The notes below the pieces were generated by a model that worked only from the letters and a program-made list of their open reading frames with translations, ran no database searches and was not told the DNA's origin. The translations under genes and the position numbers were made by a program. A stretch of DNA of 33,137 nucleotides from Bacteroidales bacterium (GTDB lineage Bacteria > Bacteroidota > Bacteroidia > Bacteroidales > UBA932), in NCBI GenBank assembly GCA_017615445.1, contig JAGAAD010000070.1:1-33137 (forward strand), given 5' to 3'. Below, one piece after another: positions 1 through 7,822 of this stretch. Numbering within the stretch: position 1 is the stretch's first letter; each line of letters begins with the position of its first letter.

Positions 1-719
1 GTCCCGGCGCCCGCCCTTGGGGCGGAGAGTTCGCGGGCGATGGCGCGCGCGAGGATCTCCGCCTGGTTGTACCCGCGCCTCAAGTGCCGCGTCCAGTGAA
101 GCGGGACGGGGACCACGAGGTCGACGTCCGCGAAAAGCGGCGAGCTTCGCAGCCGCTTTCCCAGCATCGACCCGAAATACCGTCCCGCCTCGAAGTTCCG
201 CCCATACTTCAAGGCTTGCGGTATGTTCGCGTACCCCGATTCGTGCCAATAGTGCAATAATGCCGTCGCCCTTTGATATGGTTCGTATCCGTTCCACCCG
301 TTACGGGGATAATCCTCAGACCGAGTCTCAAGACCCCCGATCAGGTCGTGGGTGGCACTATCACCATCCCCTGGAAGAGCGTTTGGTACACCAGGAGCCC
401 CTTTTGTGTACGAAACCTTCTCCGTAGTGCATTTGGTACACCAGAAGGGCTTTTCCTGTACCAAACCGTCATCAGGAGGCATTTCGTTCACCAGAGGGGT
501 GTTTGGTGTACCGATTCGTGCATTGTATTTGTCGGCCATAGGGTTGTGCTCCAAGGATTCGAAGCGGGTTAGGGGTAGGTCCAGGGAGCAGGGGAGGCAG
601 AGGTGCTTTTCGCGCAGGGTCAGCTCCCGGCCGCATACAAGACAGACTCTCGGCATCATCAAATCCGACAACGCCGAGAGTGTATCCTTGAAGTTTAACG
701 TTAAAACACGTTTATCCAT
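1..719 (-). CDS. comF: ComF family protein (phosphoribosyltransferase-like), 3' end outside window
   Basis: This ORF reads without a stop from an ATG at 719 to the window edge (239 codons) and continues beyond it. The N-terminus has the ComF-type four-cysteine zinc motif (C26, C29, C41, C44). Residues about 199-229 match the start of the phosphoribosyltransferase domain (DVDLVVPVPLHW, then RRGYNQAEILA). The PRPP-binding loop expected further on lies outside the window. ComF proteins are linked to DNA uptake in some bacteria, but in Bacteroidota the role is unproven. Between the zinc motif and the PRTase part, residues about 68-138 are extra compared with typical family members. That stretch is encoded by a 50-bp tandem repeat (381-530) and a second palindrome (334-352). 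The gene follows the M24 peptidase gene on the same strand after 80 bp and may be co-transcribed with it. Confidence 0.85.
   Translation of the reverse strand, partial: MDKRVLTLNFKDTLSALSDLMMPRVCLVCGRELTLREKHLCLPCSLDLPLTRFESLEHNPMADKYNARIGTPNTPLVNEMPPDDGLVQEKPFWCTKCTTEKVSYTKGAPGVPNALPGDGDSATHDLIGGLETRSEDYPRNGWNGYEPYQRATALLHYWHESGYANIPQALKYGRNFEAGRYFGSMLGKRLRSSPLFADVDLVVPVPLHWTRHLRRGYNQAEILARAIARELSAPRAGAG
334..352. repeat. Short palindromic element (CCCCGATCAGGT type) inside comF
   Basis: The imperfect dyad CCCCCGA...TCGTGGG surrounds a CAGG core. It resembles the elements at 18363-18383 and 20467-20485. It sits in the comF insertion next to the 50-bp repeats, but in the opposite coding orientation to the other two copies. 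Confidence 0.5.
381..530. repeat. Three-copy 50-bp tandem repeat with internal dyad, inside comF
   Basis: Three units begin at about 381, 431 and 481 with an exact 50-bp period. They share a TTTGGTACACCAG-like left part and a TGTACCAAAC-like right part, which are partly complementary; in the second unit the arms are 432-440 and 457-465. Because 50 is not a multiple of three, each unit is translated in a different frame of comF, yet none introduces a stop. The full set of three (150 bp) keeps the downstream frame. There are no cas genes and the repeat lies inside a coding region. Confidence 0.8.
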
Positions 720-799
720 AGTTGAAAAGTTTTGGTGTGGATGTGGTCTCAAGACCTGGTGGTTTGCAATTCGGGCGCGCAAACCAAAAATGGCAGGGG

Positions 800-2209
800 C
801 TAATCCTTCGCCATCGCGTCTTCGATTTCTGAAGGGGAGGCGGGGAGGCGAGGGCCGCCCAACCTGCGGGCACCGTCGTTCAAAACCAGCACGTCGTCCT
901 CCAAGCGGATTCCTCCGAAGTCGAGATATTCGGCCTCCAAAAGGGAATAGTTGATCAGCCCCTTGCCGATGCCTTCCGATTTCCATTTGGCGATAAGCGC
1001 CGGAATGAAATAGATGCCGGGTTCGTCGGTAATTACGTTTCCGGGAACCAGGCGGCGCGCCATACGAAGGCTGCCCAGGCCGAGCTGGTCCGAGCGCTTC
1101 TGGCCGGGGTCGTAGCCCACCAGGTCTTCGCCGTAGTCCTCCATATCGTGCACATCCAGGCCCATATTGTGTCCCAGTCCGTGCGGACAGAACAGTCCGG
1201 CAAGGCCCTGGGCGACCATTTCAACGGGATCACCCAGAACGAGTCCGAGTTCCTTCAAACGCCCGAGCATATGTTCCATCGTGCGCAGATGCACGTCGCG
1301 ATATGCCACTCCCGGCTGCGTCAGTTCAAACGCCAGCTGGTTGCATTCGTAGACTATCTGATACACCTCGCGCTGCTTGGAAGTATAACGTCCTGAAGTC
1401 GGATATGTGCGAGTGAAATCGGAGGCGTAGTGTTCGTTACTCTCCAGACCGGCGTCGATGACGAGCAGTTTGCCAGGTTCGATGGGAAGGTCGTGGGAAT
1501 GGCAGTGGAATACCTCGCCGTGCTGGGTGAGGATGGTCTCGAAGCTCACGCCCCAGCCCTTTCCGAGGGCCACGGCCTCCATATCGCCCACTATTGTCTG
1601 CTCAATTACGCCGGGTTTGATACCCTTACGGCCGACGGTGTGCATCTCCTGCCCGAGCACGCAAGCCGCGTCCAGCAGCGCGATCTCCTCCGCGTCTTTC
1701 ACAAGACGCATCTGGACGAGCGCGCGCACCAGCGGCTCGGAAGCGCGGGGACAACCCTTCTTTCCTGCGCGGAAAGCCTCGGCGGGTTTGAATCCCAGCA
1801 GTTCTCCCAGCATCACGGCATTGTACCAGCGCGATGCCGGCACGAAATGCACCTGCCTTCCGCGAAGCGCGGCGGCCAGTGCTCCGTAAGGGGCGGTCTT
1901 GGAGATCCCGCTCGACGCGGCGTGATCCGCTATCGACGGAGTCGGGCCGTTCCAGATTATATCGTCTATGTCGCAGTCGTCGCCATACAGCACCGTTTCT
2001 CCGCTCTCCAGATCTATCGTGGCGGCGAGGAGCGGTTCGTCGATACCGAACAAGTACAGCCAGGTGCTGTCCTGCCTCCATTTGTAGCAGCATTCCTGAT
2101 ACTGGGCCGCCGACGCGACGTTGCCGATGAAGAGCGCCACACCCTTTTCTCCCTTCAGAAGCCGGAGCAACTCTGCGCGGCGGCGCACATATGTTTCCTT
2201 ACCAAGCAT
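800..2209 (-). CDS. M24 family metallopeptidase (Xaa-Pro aminopeptidase / prolidase-like)
   Basis: A 469-residue cytosolic protein with an N-terminal creatinase-like domain (about 1-170) and a C-terminal pita-bread peptidase domain. The metal ligands expected of M24 are visible: Asp in VIDAGLE, Asp in ASDFTRTYP, His in PHGLGHNMG, Glu in TDEPGIYF and Glu in GIRLEDDVLVL. The family removes N-terminal residues before proline or splits Xaa-Pro dipeptides using two Mn/Zn ions. The N-terminal domain fits aminopeptidase P more than methionine aminopeptidase. The start at 2209 lies 24 bp downstream of a perfect TAnnTTTG element. No signal peptide is seen. The exact substrate (dipeptide or longer peptide) cannot be decided from sequence. 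Confidence 0.9.
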   Translation of the reverse strand: MLGKETYVRRRAELLRLLKGEKGVALFIGNVASAAQYQECCYKWRQDSTWLYLFGIDEPLLAATIDLESGETVLYGDDCDIDDIIWNGPTPSIADHAASSGISKTAPYGALAAALRGRQVHFVPASRWYNAVMLGELLGFKPAEAFRAGKKGCPRASEPLVRALVQMRLVKDAEEIALLDAACVLGQEMHTVGRKGIKPGVIEQTIVGDMEAVALGKGWGVSFETILTQHGEVFHCHSHDLPIEPGKLLVIDAGLESNEHYASDFTRTYPTSGRYTSKQREVYQIVYECNQLAFELTQPGVAYRDVHLRTMEHMLGRLKELGLVLGDPVEMVAQGLAGLFCPHGLGHNMGLDVHDMEDYGEDLVGYDPGQKRSDQLGLGSLRMARRLVPGNVITDEPGIYFIPALIAKWKSEGIGKGLINYSLLEAEYLDFGGIRLEDDVLVLNDGARRLGGPRLPASPSEIEDAMAKD

Positions 2210-2232
2210 AATCTTGCATTTTGATCCGAATA

Positions 2233-2240
2233 CAAATATA
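2233..2240 (-). promoter_or_regulatory. Candidate Bacteroidota -7 element for the M24 gene
   Basis: The minus strand reads TATATTTG, a perfect match to the Bacteroidota -7 consensus TAnnTTTG, 24 bp before the M24 ATG. It lies in the divergent region between the M24 gene and the plus-strand signalling operon. No good -33 TTG is seen at the usual spacing, so confidence is moderate. For the plus strand only a weak, very close TATATTGC (2277-2284) is visible ahead of the operon. Confidence 0.45.
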
Positions 2241-2291
2241 ACAAAATGCTCCCTTTATACTCTTCGAAAAAAATGTTATATTGCAAGGAAT

Positions 2292-2945
2292 ATGCGATTA
2301 TTCTACGGAAAGAACTGGACTGATTTGGGAGACGGCAGGTTGCTCTACGGCAGCCTGGACGGCCTCGGATCGGTCGTGTTCGACGACAAAAGGATAATTT
2401 CCGGCCAGTTGAAAAACGGGGTGCTGGACGGCTACGGCTTCGAGTTCGTAATAAAAGAATGGGATGAAACCATCACCCGCAAGCGCACTTACGAAGAGGT
2501 GATGGAGACGGCCGAATTCGACAGTTGCGGGCGCGTGATATGGTGCGACGGCAGTCCTATCACGTACACAAAACACCACGAAGACTGGCCGAATGCAGGC
2601 ACCGGCCTATGGAAAGACGGCAAATTGATAAAGCCGGCCGAAATGGTCTTCCCCGAGGGCCTCAAGCTGAAAGCGCAGTGGCTGGAGTACACGTTCGGCA
2701 AGATGAACCACGAATATATGGAGGAGGAACTGCCGCTCGAAGAAATTACCCCTGAAGGATATGTCTCCGCCGGTTGGTATCAGATGTATGTGCAGCCCCT
2801 GCCGGATGGACGGCTGCTCTGCGTGAACGATTACACCATCCCGTTCATCCTTGCTCCGGGAGAGCGATTTGTTTACGACCACAACAAAAACGATATTTGT
2901 TACAACAGTTATATCTATTCACTAGCTAAAGAACCAAAATTATGA
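2292..2945 (+). CDS. MORN-repeat-like protein, first gene of the signalling operon
   Basis: A 217-residue protein. I chose the ATG at 2292 because it is preceded by AAGGA and lies after the intergenic region; the frame stays open upstream but that part overlaps the divergent M24 gene. The N-terminal 60 residues have glycine/tyrosine spacing like MORN repeats (GDGRLLYGSLDGLGSVVF, then SGQLKNGVLDGYGFEF). The rest matches no domain I recognise. No membrane segment or signal peptide is seen. MORN motifs often act in membrane association or as scaffolds. The stop overlaps the next start (ATGA), so it is translationally coupled to the TerB-like gene. Its role is unknown. Confidence 0.7.
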   Translation: MRLFYGKNWTDLGDGRLLYGSLDGLGSVVFDDKRIISGQLKNGVLDGYGFEFVIKEWDETITRKRTYEEVMETAEFDSCGRVIWCDGSPITYTKHHEDWPNAGTGLWKDGKLIKPAEMVFPEGLKLKAQWLEYTFGKMNHEYMEEELPLEEITPEGYVSAGWYQMYVQPLPDGRLLCVNDYTIPFILAPGERFVYDHNKNDICYNSYIYSLAKEPKL

Positions 2946-3310
2946 GAGGACCCTCTACATTTGAAGACCTCGCTGCCGTGATCGCAGTGTGTCTCGGAAC
3001 CGCCCGTGTGGACGGAGACTTCGCCGAAGAAGAATTCAAGGCCATCCTGGACGGCCTCAGGGCTCAGTACAATTTCGAAGGAAGGGATGACCTTCTGGCA
3101 GAGTACATCAAGTCCGCCAACGAAATGGATCTCGAGGTGGCAATTCGCCGCATCCAGAATTTCGACAGCGACGAGAAGCAGTTCACTTCCGATATGCTCT
3201 TTATGACCATCGCTTCCGACGGCAAACTCGATCCGCAAGAGGAGGAGGTTTACAAGAATATGATCGAAGTCTGCGATCTTCCTTTATTCACCGGCGCAGA
3301 TCAGCTTTAA
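2942..3310 (+). CDS. TerB-like protein (tellurite-resistance TerB fold)
   Basis: A 122-residue, all-helical, acidic protein with the internal two-fold pattern of TerB. One half carries ARVDGDFAEEEF and the second carries ASDGKLDPQEEEVY, the acidic turn motifs proposed to bind metal or partners. TerB domains occur in ter operons and in many stress or conflict gene clusters, often near the membrane. The start overlaps the upstream stop by 4 nt and the next gene begins 3 nt downstream. It is one of three TerB-like domains in this operon. The precise function is unknown. Confidence 0.75.
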   Translation: MRGPSTFEDLAAVIAVCLGTARVDGDFAEEEFKAILDGLRAQYNFEGRDDLLAEYIKSANEMDLEVAIRRIQNFDSDEKQFTSDMLFMTIASDGKLDPQEEEVYKNMIEVCDLPLFTGADQL

Positions 3311-3313
3311 CCT

Positions 3314-4150
3314 ATGACAGTCACATTTGAAACCCTCTCCGCGATTTACAGAATCGCGAAGTACTTCATCTATGCCGACGGCGAGATGAGCGATGAAGAG
3401 GTGAAGCCCCTCTTCGACTTTTTCCAGACTTTCCCGGACATAGACAAGCAGAAGCTTGACTTCATTATGAAGACGGGCGACGAGATGGCCGATGCCCGCG
3501 CAGTCGAACTTATCGCCGGCCTCGACGCTGACGGCAAACAGCAGATGGCGAATCTTTTCGCGAAGATCATCTGTGTGGACGGTCAGCTCACCGACGATGA
3601 AAAGCGCCTTTTCTTCAGGGTAAGGGATCTGTGCGACCTGCCCGATCCTCAGCAGGACGGCGCAGATGAAGAGGAGGAGTCCGGCCAGGCTCCCGCCCCC
3701 GCTCCAGCCCCGGCGGCCAAAGAAGAGGAGGACGACAGCATCATTCCCGCCTACATCGTGGTCACATATCAGGGCATATGCTCCGTTGAGCAGAGCCAGA
3801 ACACGGACTGGAGCACCCTCGGCGGCGAACTCGCGAGCTGGATCGGAGCCGACGGAGTGGAGGTCGTACGCTTCACCCCCGCTCTCAATAAGCTCTCCGA
3901 GCAGCTGCACCTGAACAAGCGCCACCTCGTGTTTATGGTAGCCCGCAACGGCTATGGCAAGACGGTCGGCGACAATATGCCCGCCACCATCCTCTACGGC
4001 CGCGGCTATCCGCTCTATGGCAATATAGTCTTCGCCCTCGAGACCGACGGCGATTACGAAATCGAAGGCATCATCACCAGATCGCTCCTCGTGGAAATCA
4101 TATCTGCCATCGATAACGCAGTGGACGGTCTCCTGAGGATGAAAGAATAA
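3314..4150 (+). CDS. TerB-like N-terminal domain with uncharacterised C-terminal domain
   Basis: A 278-residue protein. Residues about 1-115 repeat the TerB-like pattern (YADGEMSDEEVKPLF, then CVDGQLTDDEKRLFF). A low-complexity acidic and Pro/Ala linker follows (about 117-143), then a globular C-terminal part of about 135 residues that I do not recognise. That part has alternating strands and helices and no catalytic motif I can name. No signal peptide or TM segment is present. The gene is packed between the first TerB-like gene and the zinc-ribbon gene with gaps of 3 and 1 nt, so it is co-expressed with the kinase and AAA+ genes. Confidence 0.7.
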   Translation: MTVTFETLSAIYRIAKYFIYADGEMSDEEVKPLFDFFQTFPDIDKQKLDFIMKTGDEMADARAVELIAGLDADGKQQMANLFAKIICVDGQLTDDEKRLFFRVRDLCDLPDPQQDGADEEEESGQAPAPAPAPAAKEEEDDSIIPAYIVVTYQGICSVEQSQNTDWSTLGGELASWIGADGVEVVRFTPALNKLSEQLHLNKRHLVFMVARNGYGKTVGDNMPATILYGRGYPLYGNIVFALETDGDYEIEGIITRSLLVEIISAIDNAVDGLLRMKE

Positions 4151-4151
4151 A

Positions 4152-5045
4152 ATGGACGTAAAGGTCAGGACACGCGAGCGAACCAGAACCTCGGCCGCGA
4201 TAAAGACAAACTCCGGGCCCTCAGTAAACGAGGGCTCGGGAGTCTGTCCGCACTGCGGCGCGACTATCGAAGAGGGGCTGGAATTCTGCCCCGTCTGCGG
4301 AGGGAGGCTGGTGGATTACTGCACTTTCTGCGGCGCCCCTATGCGGCCGGACGACATCGACTGCCCGGAGTGCGGAATGCCCGCGGAAGGCGTGATCTGC
4401 CCGAACTGCCACACCCGCAACCACCGTTCGTTCTGCGGGCAGTGCGGCCAGCCGCTCACCCGCGCCGCGCGTGTCGCCGTGGACAGGGCCAAACGTGACC
4501 CGTCGGTTCAGAAGGCCGCAAAAGCCCTGATGCGGATAGCCGAGCTCGAGGCTGAACTGGACGGGGCCGGACCCGCGCTTGAGGAAGAACCGCTTGAGCC
4601 CACGGAAGGGGAGCTCCGTATGCGTGAGCTTATGGGCAAGGTCGGCTTTAAACCGGCCGGGATCCCCAGGACCGAACAGCCGAAGACGCAGCGCAGCCGC
4701 GCCGAAATCCTGGCCGAGTACCAGAAAGCGGTGGAGGAGGCCAACCAGGCTATGGAGGAAATGCTCCCCCCGGCCGGGATGACCCCCCAGGAGCAGCGCA
4801 ATTATTACACGGCCCGCAAGGTGGCCGTGATGGAGACCGTTCAGGAGAGCTGGCGCGGTATTCCTATGAAAGAGTCTATGGCGTGGGAGTGCAACTACTG
4901 CCACGTCCTTCACAACAATCCCCACGAGTGTGCAAGACCGGGCTTGGGTGGTACCTGGGTGCCTTGTACCCAGTGCGAAGTGGTGAACAGCGGTGGACAA
5001 ATCTTTACCACCAACGTCGAACGTAAAGTCTACAAACGAGTCTGA
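4152..5045 (+). CDS. Multi-zinc-ribbon protein
   Basis: A 297-residue protein. After a basic, Ser/Thr-rich N-terminus come six CxxC knuckles (C32/C35, C46/C49, C57/C60, C71/C74, C83/C86, C95/C98), enough for three zinc ribbons. A charged helical middle follows (about 110-235), and the C-terminus has further Cys/His pairs (ECNYCHVLH and PCTQCE). Such ribbons act as protein- or nucleic-acid-binding adaptors. The AAA+ and FHA proteins of the same operon start with similar ribbons, so a scaffold role is plausible (inference). No enzymatic motif is seen. The Ser/Thr-rich N-terminus could be a kinase substrate, but nothing proves this. Confidence 0.75.
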   Translation: MDVKVRTRERTRTSAAIKTNSGPSVNEGSGVCPHCGATIEEGLEFCPVCGGRLVDYCTFCGAPMRPDDIDCPECGMPAEGVICPNCHTRNHRSFCGQCGQPLTRAARVAVDRAKRDPSVQKAAKALMRIAELEAELDGAGPALEEEPLEPTEGELRMRELMGKVGFKPAGIPRTEQPKTQRSRAEILAEYQKAVEEANQAMEEMLPPAGMTPQEQRNYYTARKVAVMETVQESWRGIPMKESMAWECNYCHVLHNNPHECARPGLGGTWVPCTQCEVVNSGGQIFTTNVERKVYKRV

Positions 5046-5047
5046 GT

Positions 5048-7822
5048 ATGTCATCCGACCCGCAGAAAACCCTGGCTATCCAGAAGACCCTCGTAGCGGC
5101 CATCCAGAAGACCGCTGCAGCTCTGGCCGCTCCCGGTGATGAGTTGAAGCCCAGGGAGGCTGAGCACAAACCGGGCGATGAGATAGTCGTGGGCGGGAAG
5201 GCATACACGATCGAGAAGGTGCTCGGCAGCGGTTCGGAAGGCGACATATACGTGGTCCACGACCAGAAGCGCCGCTACGCCTTGAAGCTCTGCCATCAGG
5301 GATACAAGACCAATAAGAATATCCTTCAGCGCCTCGATAAGCTCCAGGGCAAAGGCTACATCCCGAAGATCTACGAGTACGGCGATGATTACGAGCTTAT
5401 GGAGTATGTCTCCGAAGGCAACGCGGCCCTGGCCGGCCTGAAGGGCAATGCGGAGGCGATACTTGCGATAGTGGTAAAGACCGCCATCGCTCTGGACGAG
5501 ATGCACAAAGCGGGCGTTCTGCACAAAGACGTCAAGCCCGCCAACATCCTCATCCGCAGGAAGGACGACTGGGACACAGTCCTGTGCGACTTCGGCATCG
5601 CGGATGAGATCAACTCCCGCGGCACGTGCATAACCAACCAGGTCCGCACCCCAATCTATGCCGCTCCTGAGATTTACACCGACACCGTCACCCTCCCGGA
5701 GGGAATATTCATAGAGCTCACGCCCAAAGCTGATTTCTACTCGCTCGGTATGACCATCCTCTCGCTGTGGATGGGCGAGGGCGCGTTCAACGCCAAGGAG
5801 CCGGAGCTCGCCATAGACAAGAAAAAGGGCCGCATCGCGATTCCGGCCGATATGCCGGATCCCCTCGCGCGCATCTGCCGCGGCCTGCTGATAAAGAATC
5901 CCGCCAAGCGCTGGGACTACCCCGAGATCGAGCGCACGATGAACGGGGAGGACGTTCCCGTGGACGAGGGCGAGATAATCGAAGACCTGAACATAACCTA
6001 CAACGCTTCGAAGCACCAGATCGCGAACACCCCGCAGGAGCTGGCTATGTTTATGCTCGAGGACGAAAGCGACCTGGCGGTCAAATACCTCTACCGCGGC
6101 CAGGTGGAGCGCTGGCTCAAACCCTATCCCGAACTCGCGATGGAGATTCAGGACATAGTGGAGAAGCGCTACCCGCAGGACCAGATAACCGGCCTTTTCG
6201 CGACCATCTTCCTGCTGGATCCCACCATCCCGTTCCCTCTGAGCGGATTCTCTCGCGCTGACGGTTCCGCCACCGAAGCCCACGCGGTCACCCTGAAGGA
6301 TGTGAGCAACTACTGCAACTCTTCTCATCCGGACGAACAGACGGTGACACGTCTATGCCAGGACCCATTCAAGGAGTGGGTGCGTGTGCGCAGCGTCGCG
6401 ATCGCGGACAAGTTCCCGGCTTCGCGCGACACGATGGACGTGTTTATGCTGCGCGTGCAGCTCCTCGATCCCCTGTCTGACATCAACCTGATCAACGATC
6501 CCGGCGACCCCGACTACGCGATGACGCAGGAGGGCCTGGGTCGCCTGTTCAATAAGATATACAACGCCTACTGGACCAACGGCGGCACTCTTGACGCTTT
6601 CCGCAAAGAATGGGGAAAGCCGAAGAACTCGCCGCTCAACGGCAAGATAATGCTGGAGACGGTCGTGAACATAGTCTGCAACTTCCTTCAGCCGGAGGAC
6701 TATCACTATGTCACAGACTTTATGGACACGAAGGGCGACCGTTTCCGCAAACAGCGCTCGTGGTTCGTCTACTGCACCGACCGCAACTCTGACGACTACC
6801 GTAAGAAATGCGGCCCGAAGGACGACACTTTCCGCGTGCAGGCGGCGTGGATGAAGGTGATCAAGGGCTACGGCGTGAGTCCGGAGCTCCGGCTCCAGAA
6901 CGGCGCGACCGTGAAATCGCTCTCGTCGCTCTTCTCGCAGCCGTACAAAACTCTGCGAGCGTCCTACAACGAAGGCGGACTTCGCGGCTTCCTCGCAGTG
7001 AACCATCAGGAAGATCCCACCGTGGACTACAAACCGCAGTTCACCTACGAGCAGCGCCTGAAGGATTATCTTGACGACCTGCGCAGGATAGATTCCGACC
7101 TGACTCCGGTCACGCGTTTCGATGCGGCGGAAAAGGAGGCGGACAAACTCTTTTATGGAGGCAGGCGCCGCATACGCGATCTCAGTATAAGGAATGTCGT
7201 GCAGTTGGTTGCGGCAGTGGTCTTCGGTGTGATCCCGCTGCTGCTGATACTCGGAGCGATAATACTGTCAATAATCGACAACCCGATCATAGACGTCAAG
7301 CAATTCAGGTTGGAAAACTGGACCTGGCTGCTTGGACTCGTGATTGCCGGAGTGCTTTATTTCGTCCTGGACTCTGACGGTTGCTTGATTCCTATAATTG
7401 GCGGTGTGATAGGCGGTTTCCTGCTTATGGTGGTGATCAAGTTCCTGGGCCAGTTTATACTCTACATCTTCGCCGGGATAGTTATCACTATGCTTGTGCT
7501 CCTCTGCATCAAAGTGGTGTTCTTCAAGAGTCCGTTTGCGGACAGCGCGAGGAAGTTCTCCGGCCCCGGCTTCGACGAAAAGGTGCTGGAGCCGCTGTAT
7601 TATGCCTTCTCGAACGAAACTGATTTTGATTCATCGCTGAACGGTGCGTTCAACGACAACGATATCGACTGGTGGAAAGACGATCTGAAGATCAGGGGTA
7701 GGCGCCTTCTCATCTTCATCGGCGCGGTCGTCATTCTCTCTATCTTCACTGCCTTCCTCCCGAAGAGAGAAAGGCCGGAGAAGATTTCCGCGCCACAGAC
7801 AGAAACAGTAGAAAAGAAATGA
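5048..7822 (+). CDS. Membrane-anchored Hanks-type Ser/Thr protein kinase
   Basis: A 924-residue protein with an intact N-terminal kinase domain (about 53-300). The glycine loop is GSGSEGDIYVV (60-70), the catalytic lysine is K80, the catalytic loop is HKDVKPAN (159-166), the metal-binding motif is DFG (181-183), and APE is at 206-208. A long helical region follows (about 310-700) with no domain I can name; it includes GQVERWLKPYPELAMEIQDI. The C-terminus has about five hydrophobic segments (about 718-740, 757-775, 780-797, 803-827, 887-905), so the kinase is held at the inner membrane with its catalytic domain in the cytosol. The start follows the zinc-ribbon stop by 2 nt and the stop overlaps the AAA+ start (ATGA). 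Likely partners are the FHA and PP2C proteins encoded downstream. Confidence 0.9.
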   Translation: MSSDPQKTLAIQKTLVAAIQKTAAALAAPGDELKPREAEHKPGDEIVVGGKAYTIEKVLGSGSEGDIYVVHDQKRRYALKLCHQGYKTNKNILQRLDKLQGKGYIPKIYEYGDDYELMEYVSEGNAALAGLKGNAEAILAIVVKTAIALDEMHKAGVLHKDVKPANILIRRKDDWDTVLCDFGIADEINSRGTCITNQVRTPIYAAPEIYTDTVTLPEGIFIELTPKADFYSLGMTILSLWMGEGAFNAKEPELAIDKKKGRIAIPADMPDPLARICRGLLIKNPAKRWDYPEIERTMNGEDVPVDEGEIIEDLNITYNASKHQIANTPQELAMFMLEDESDLAVKYLYRGQVERWLKPYPELAMEIQDIVEKRYPQDQITGLFATIFLLDPTIPFPLSGFSRADGSATEAHAVTLKDVSNYCNSSHPDEQTVTRLCQDPFKEWVRVRSVAIADKFPASRDTMDVFMLRVQLLDPLSDINLINDPGDPDYAMTQEGLGRLFNKIYNAYWTNGGTLDAFRKEWGKPKNSPLNGKIMLETVVNIVCNFLQPEDYHYVTDFMDTKGDRFRKQRSWFVYCTDRNSDDYRKKCGPKDDTFRVQAAWMKVIKGYGVSPELRLQNGATVKSLSSLFSQPYKTLRASYNEGGLRGFLAVNHQEDPTVDYKPQFTYEQRLKDYLDDLRRIDSDLTPVTRFDAAEKEADKLFYGGRRRIRDLSIRNVVQLVAAVVFGVIPLLLILGAIILSIIDNPIIDVKQFRLENWTWLLGLVIAGVLYFVLDSDGCLIPIIGGVIGGFLLMVVIKFLGQFILYIFAGIVITMLVLLCIKVVFFKSPFADSARKFSGPGFDEKVLEPLYYAFSNETDFDSSLNGAFNDNDIDWWKDDLKIRGRRLLIFIGAVVILSIFTAFLPKRERPEKISAPQTETVEKK

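Noticed and set aside
381..530. CRISPR-like appearance of the 50-bp repeat
   Set aside because: Only three imperfect units, no unique spacers of constant length between identical repeats, no cas genes, and the array lies within an open comF frame.
760..786. Rho-independent terminator between the M24 gene and comF
   Set aside because: TGGTTTGC/GCAAACCA can form a stem, but the T-rich run is on the wrong side for the minus-strand transcript and the loop is long.
2121..2291. Upstream extension of the MORN-like protein
   Set aside because: The frame is open, but it would overlap the 5' end of the divergent M24 gene and its promoter; the encoded peptide has no resemblance to the mature protein.
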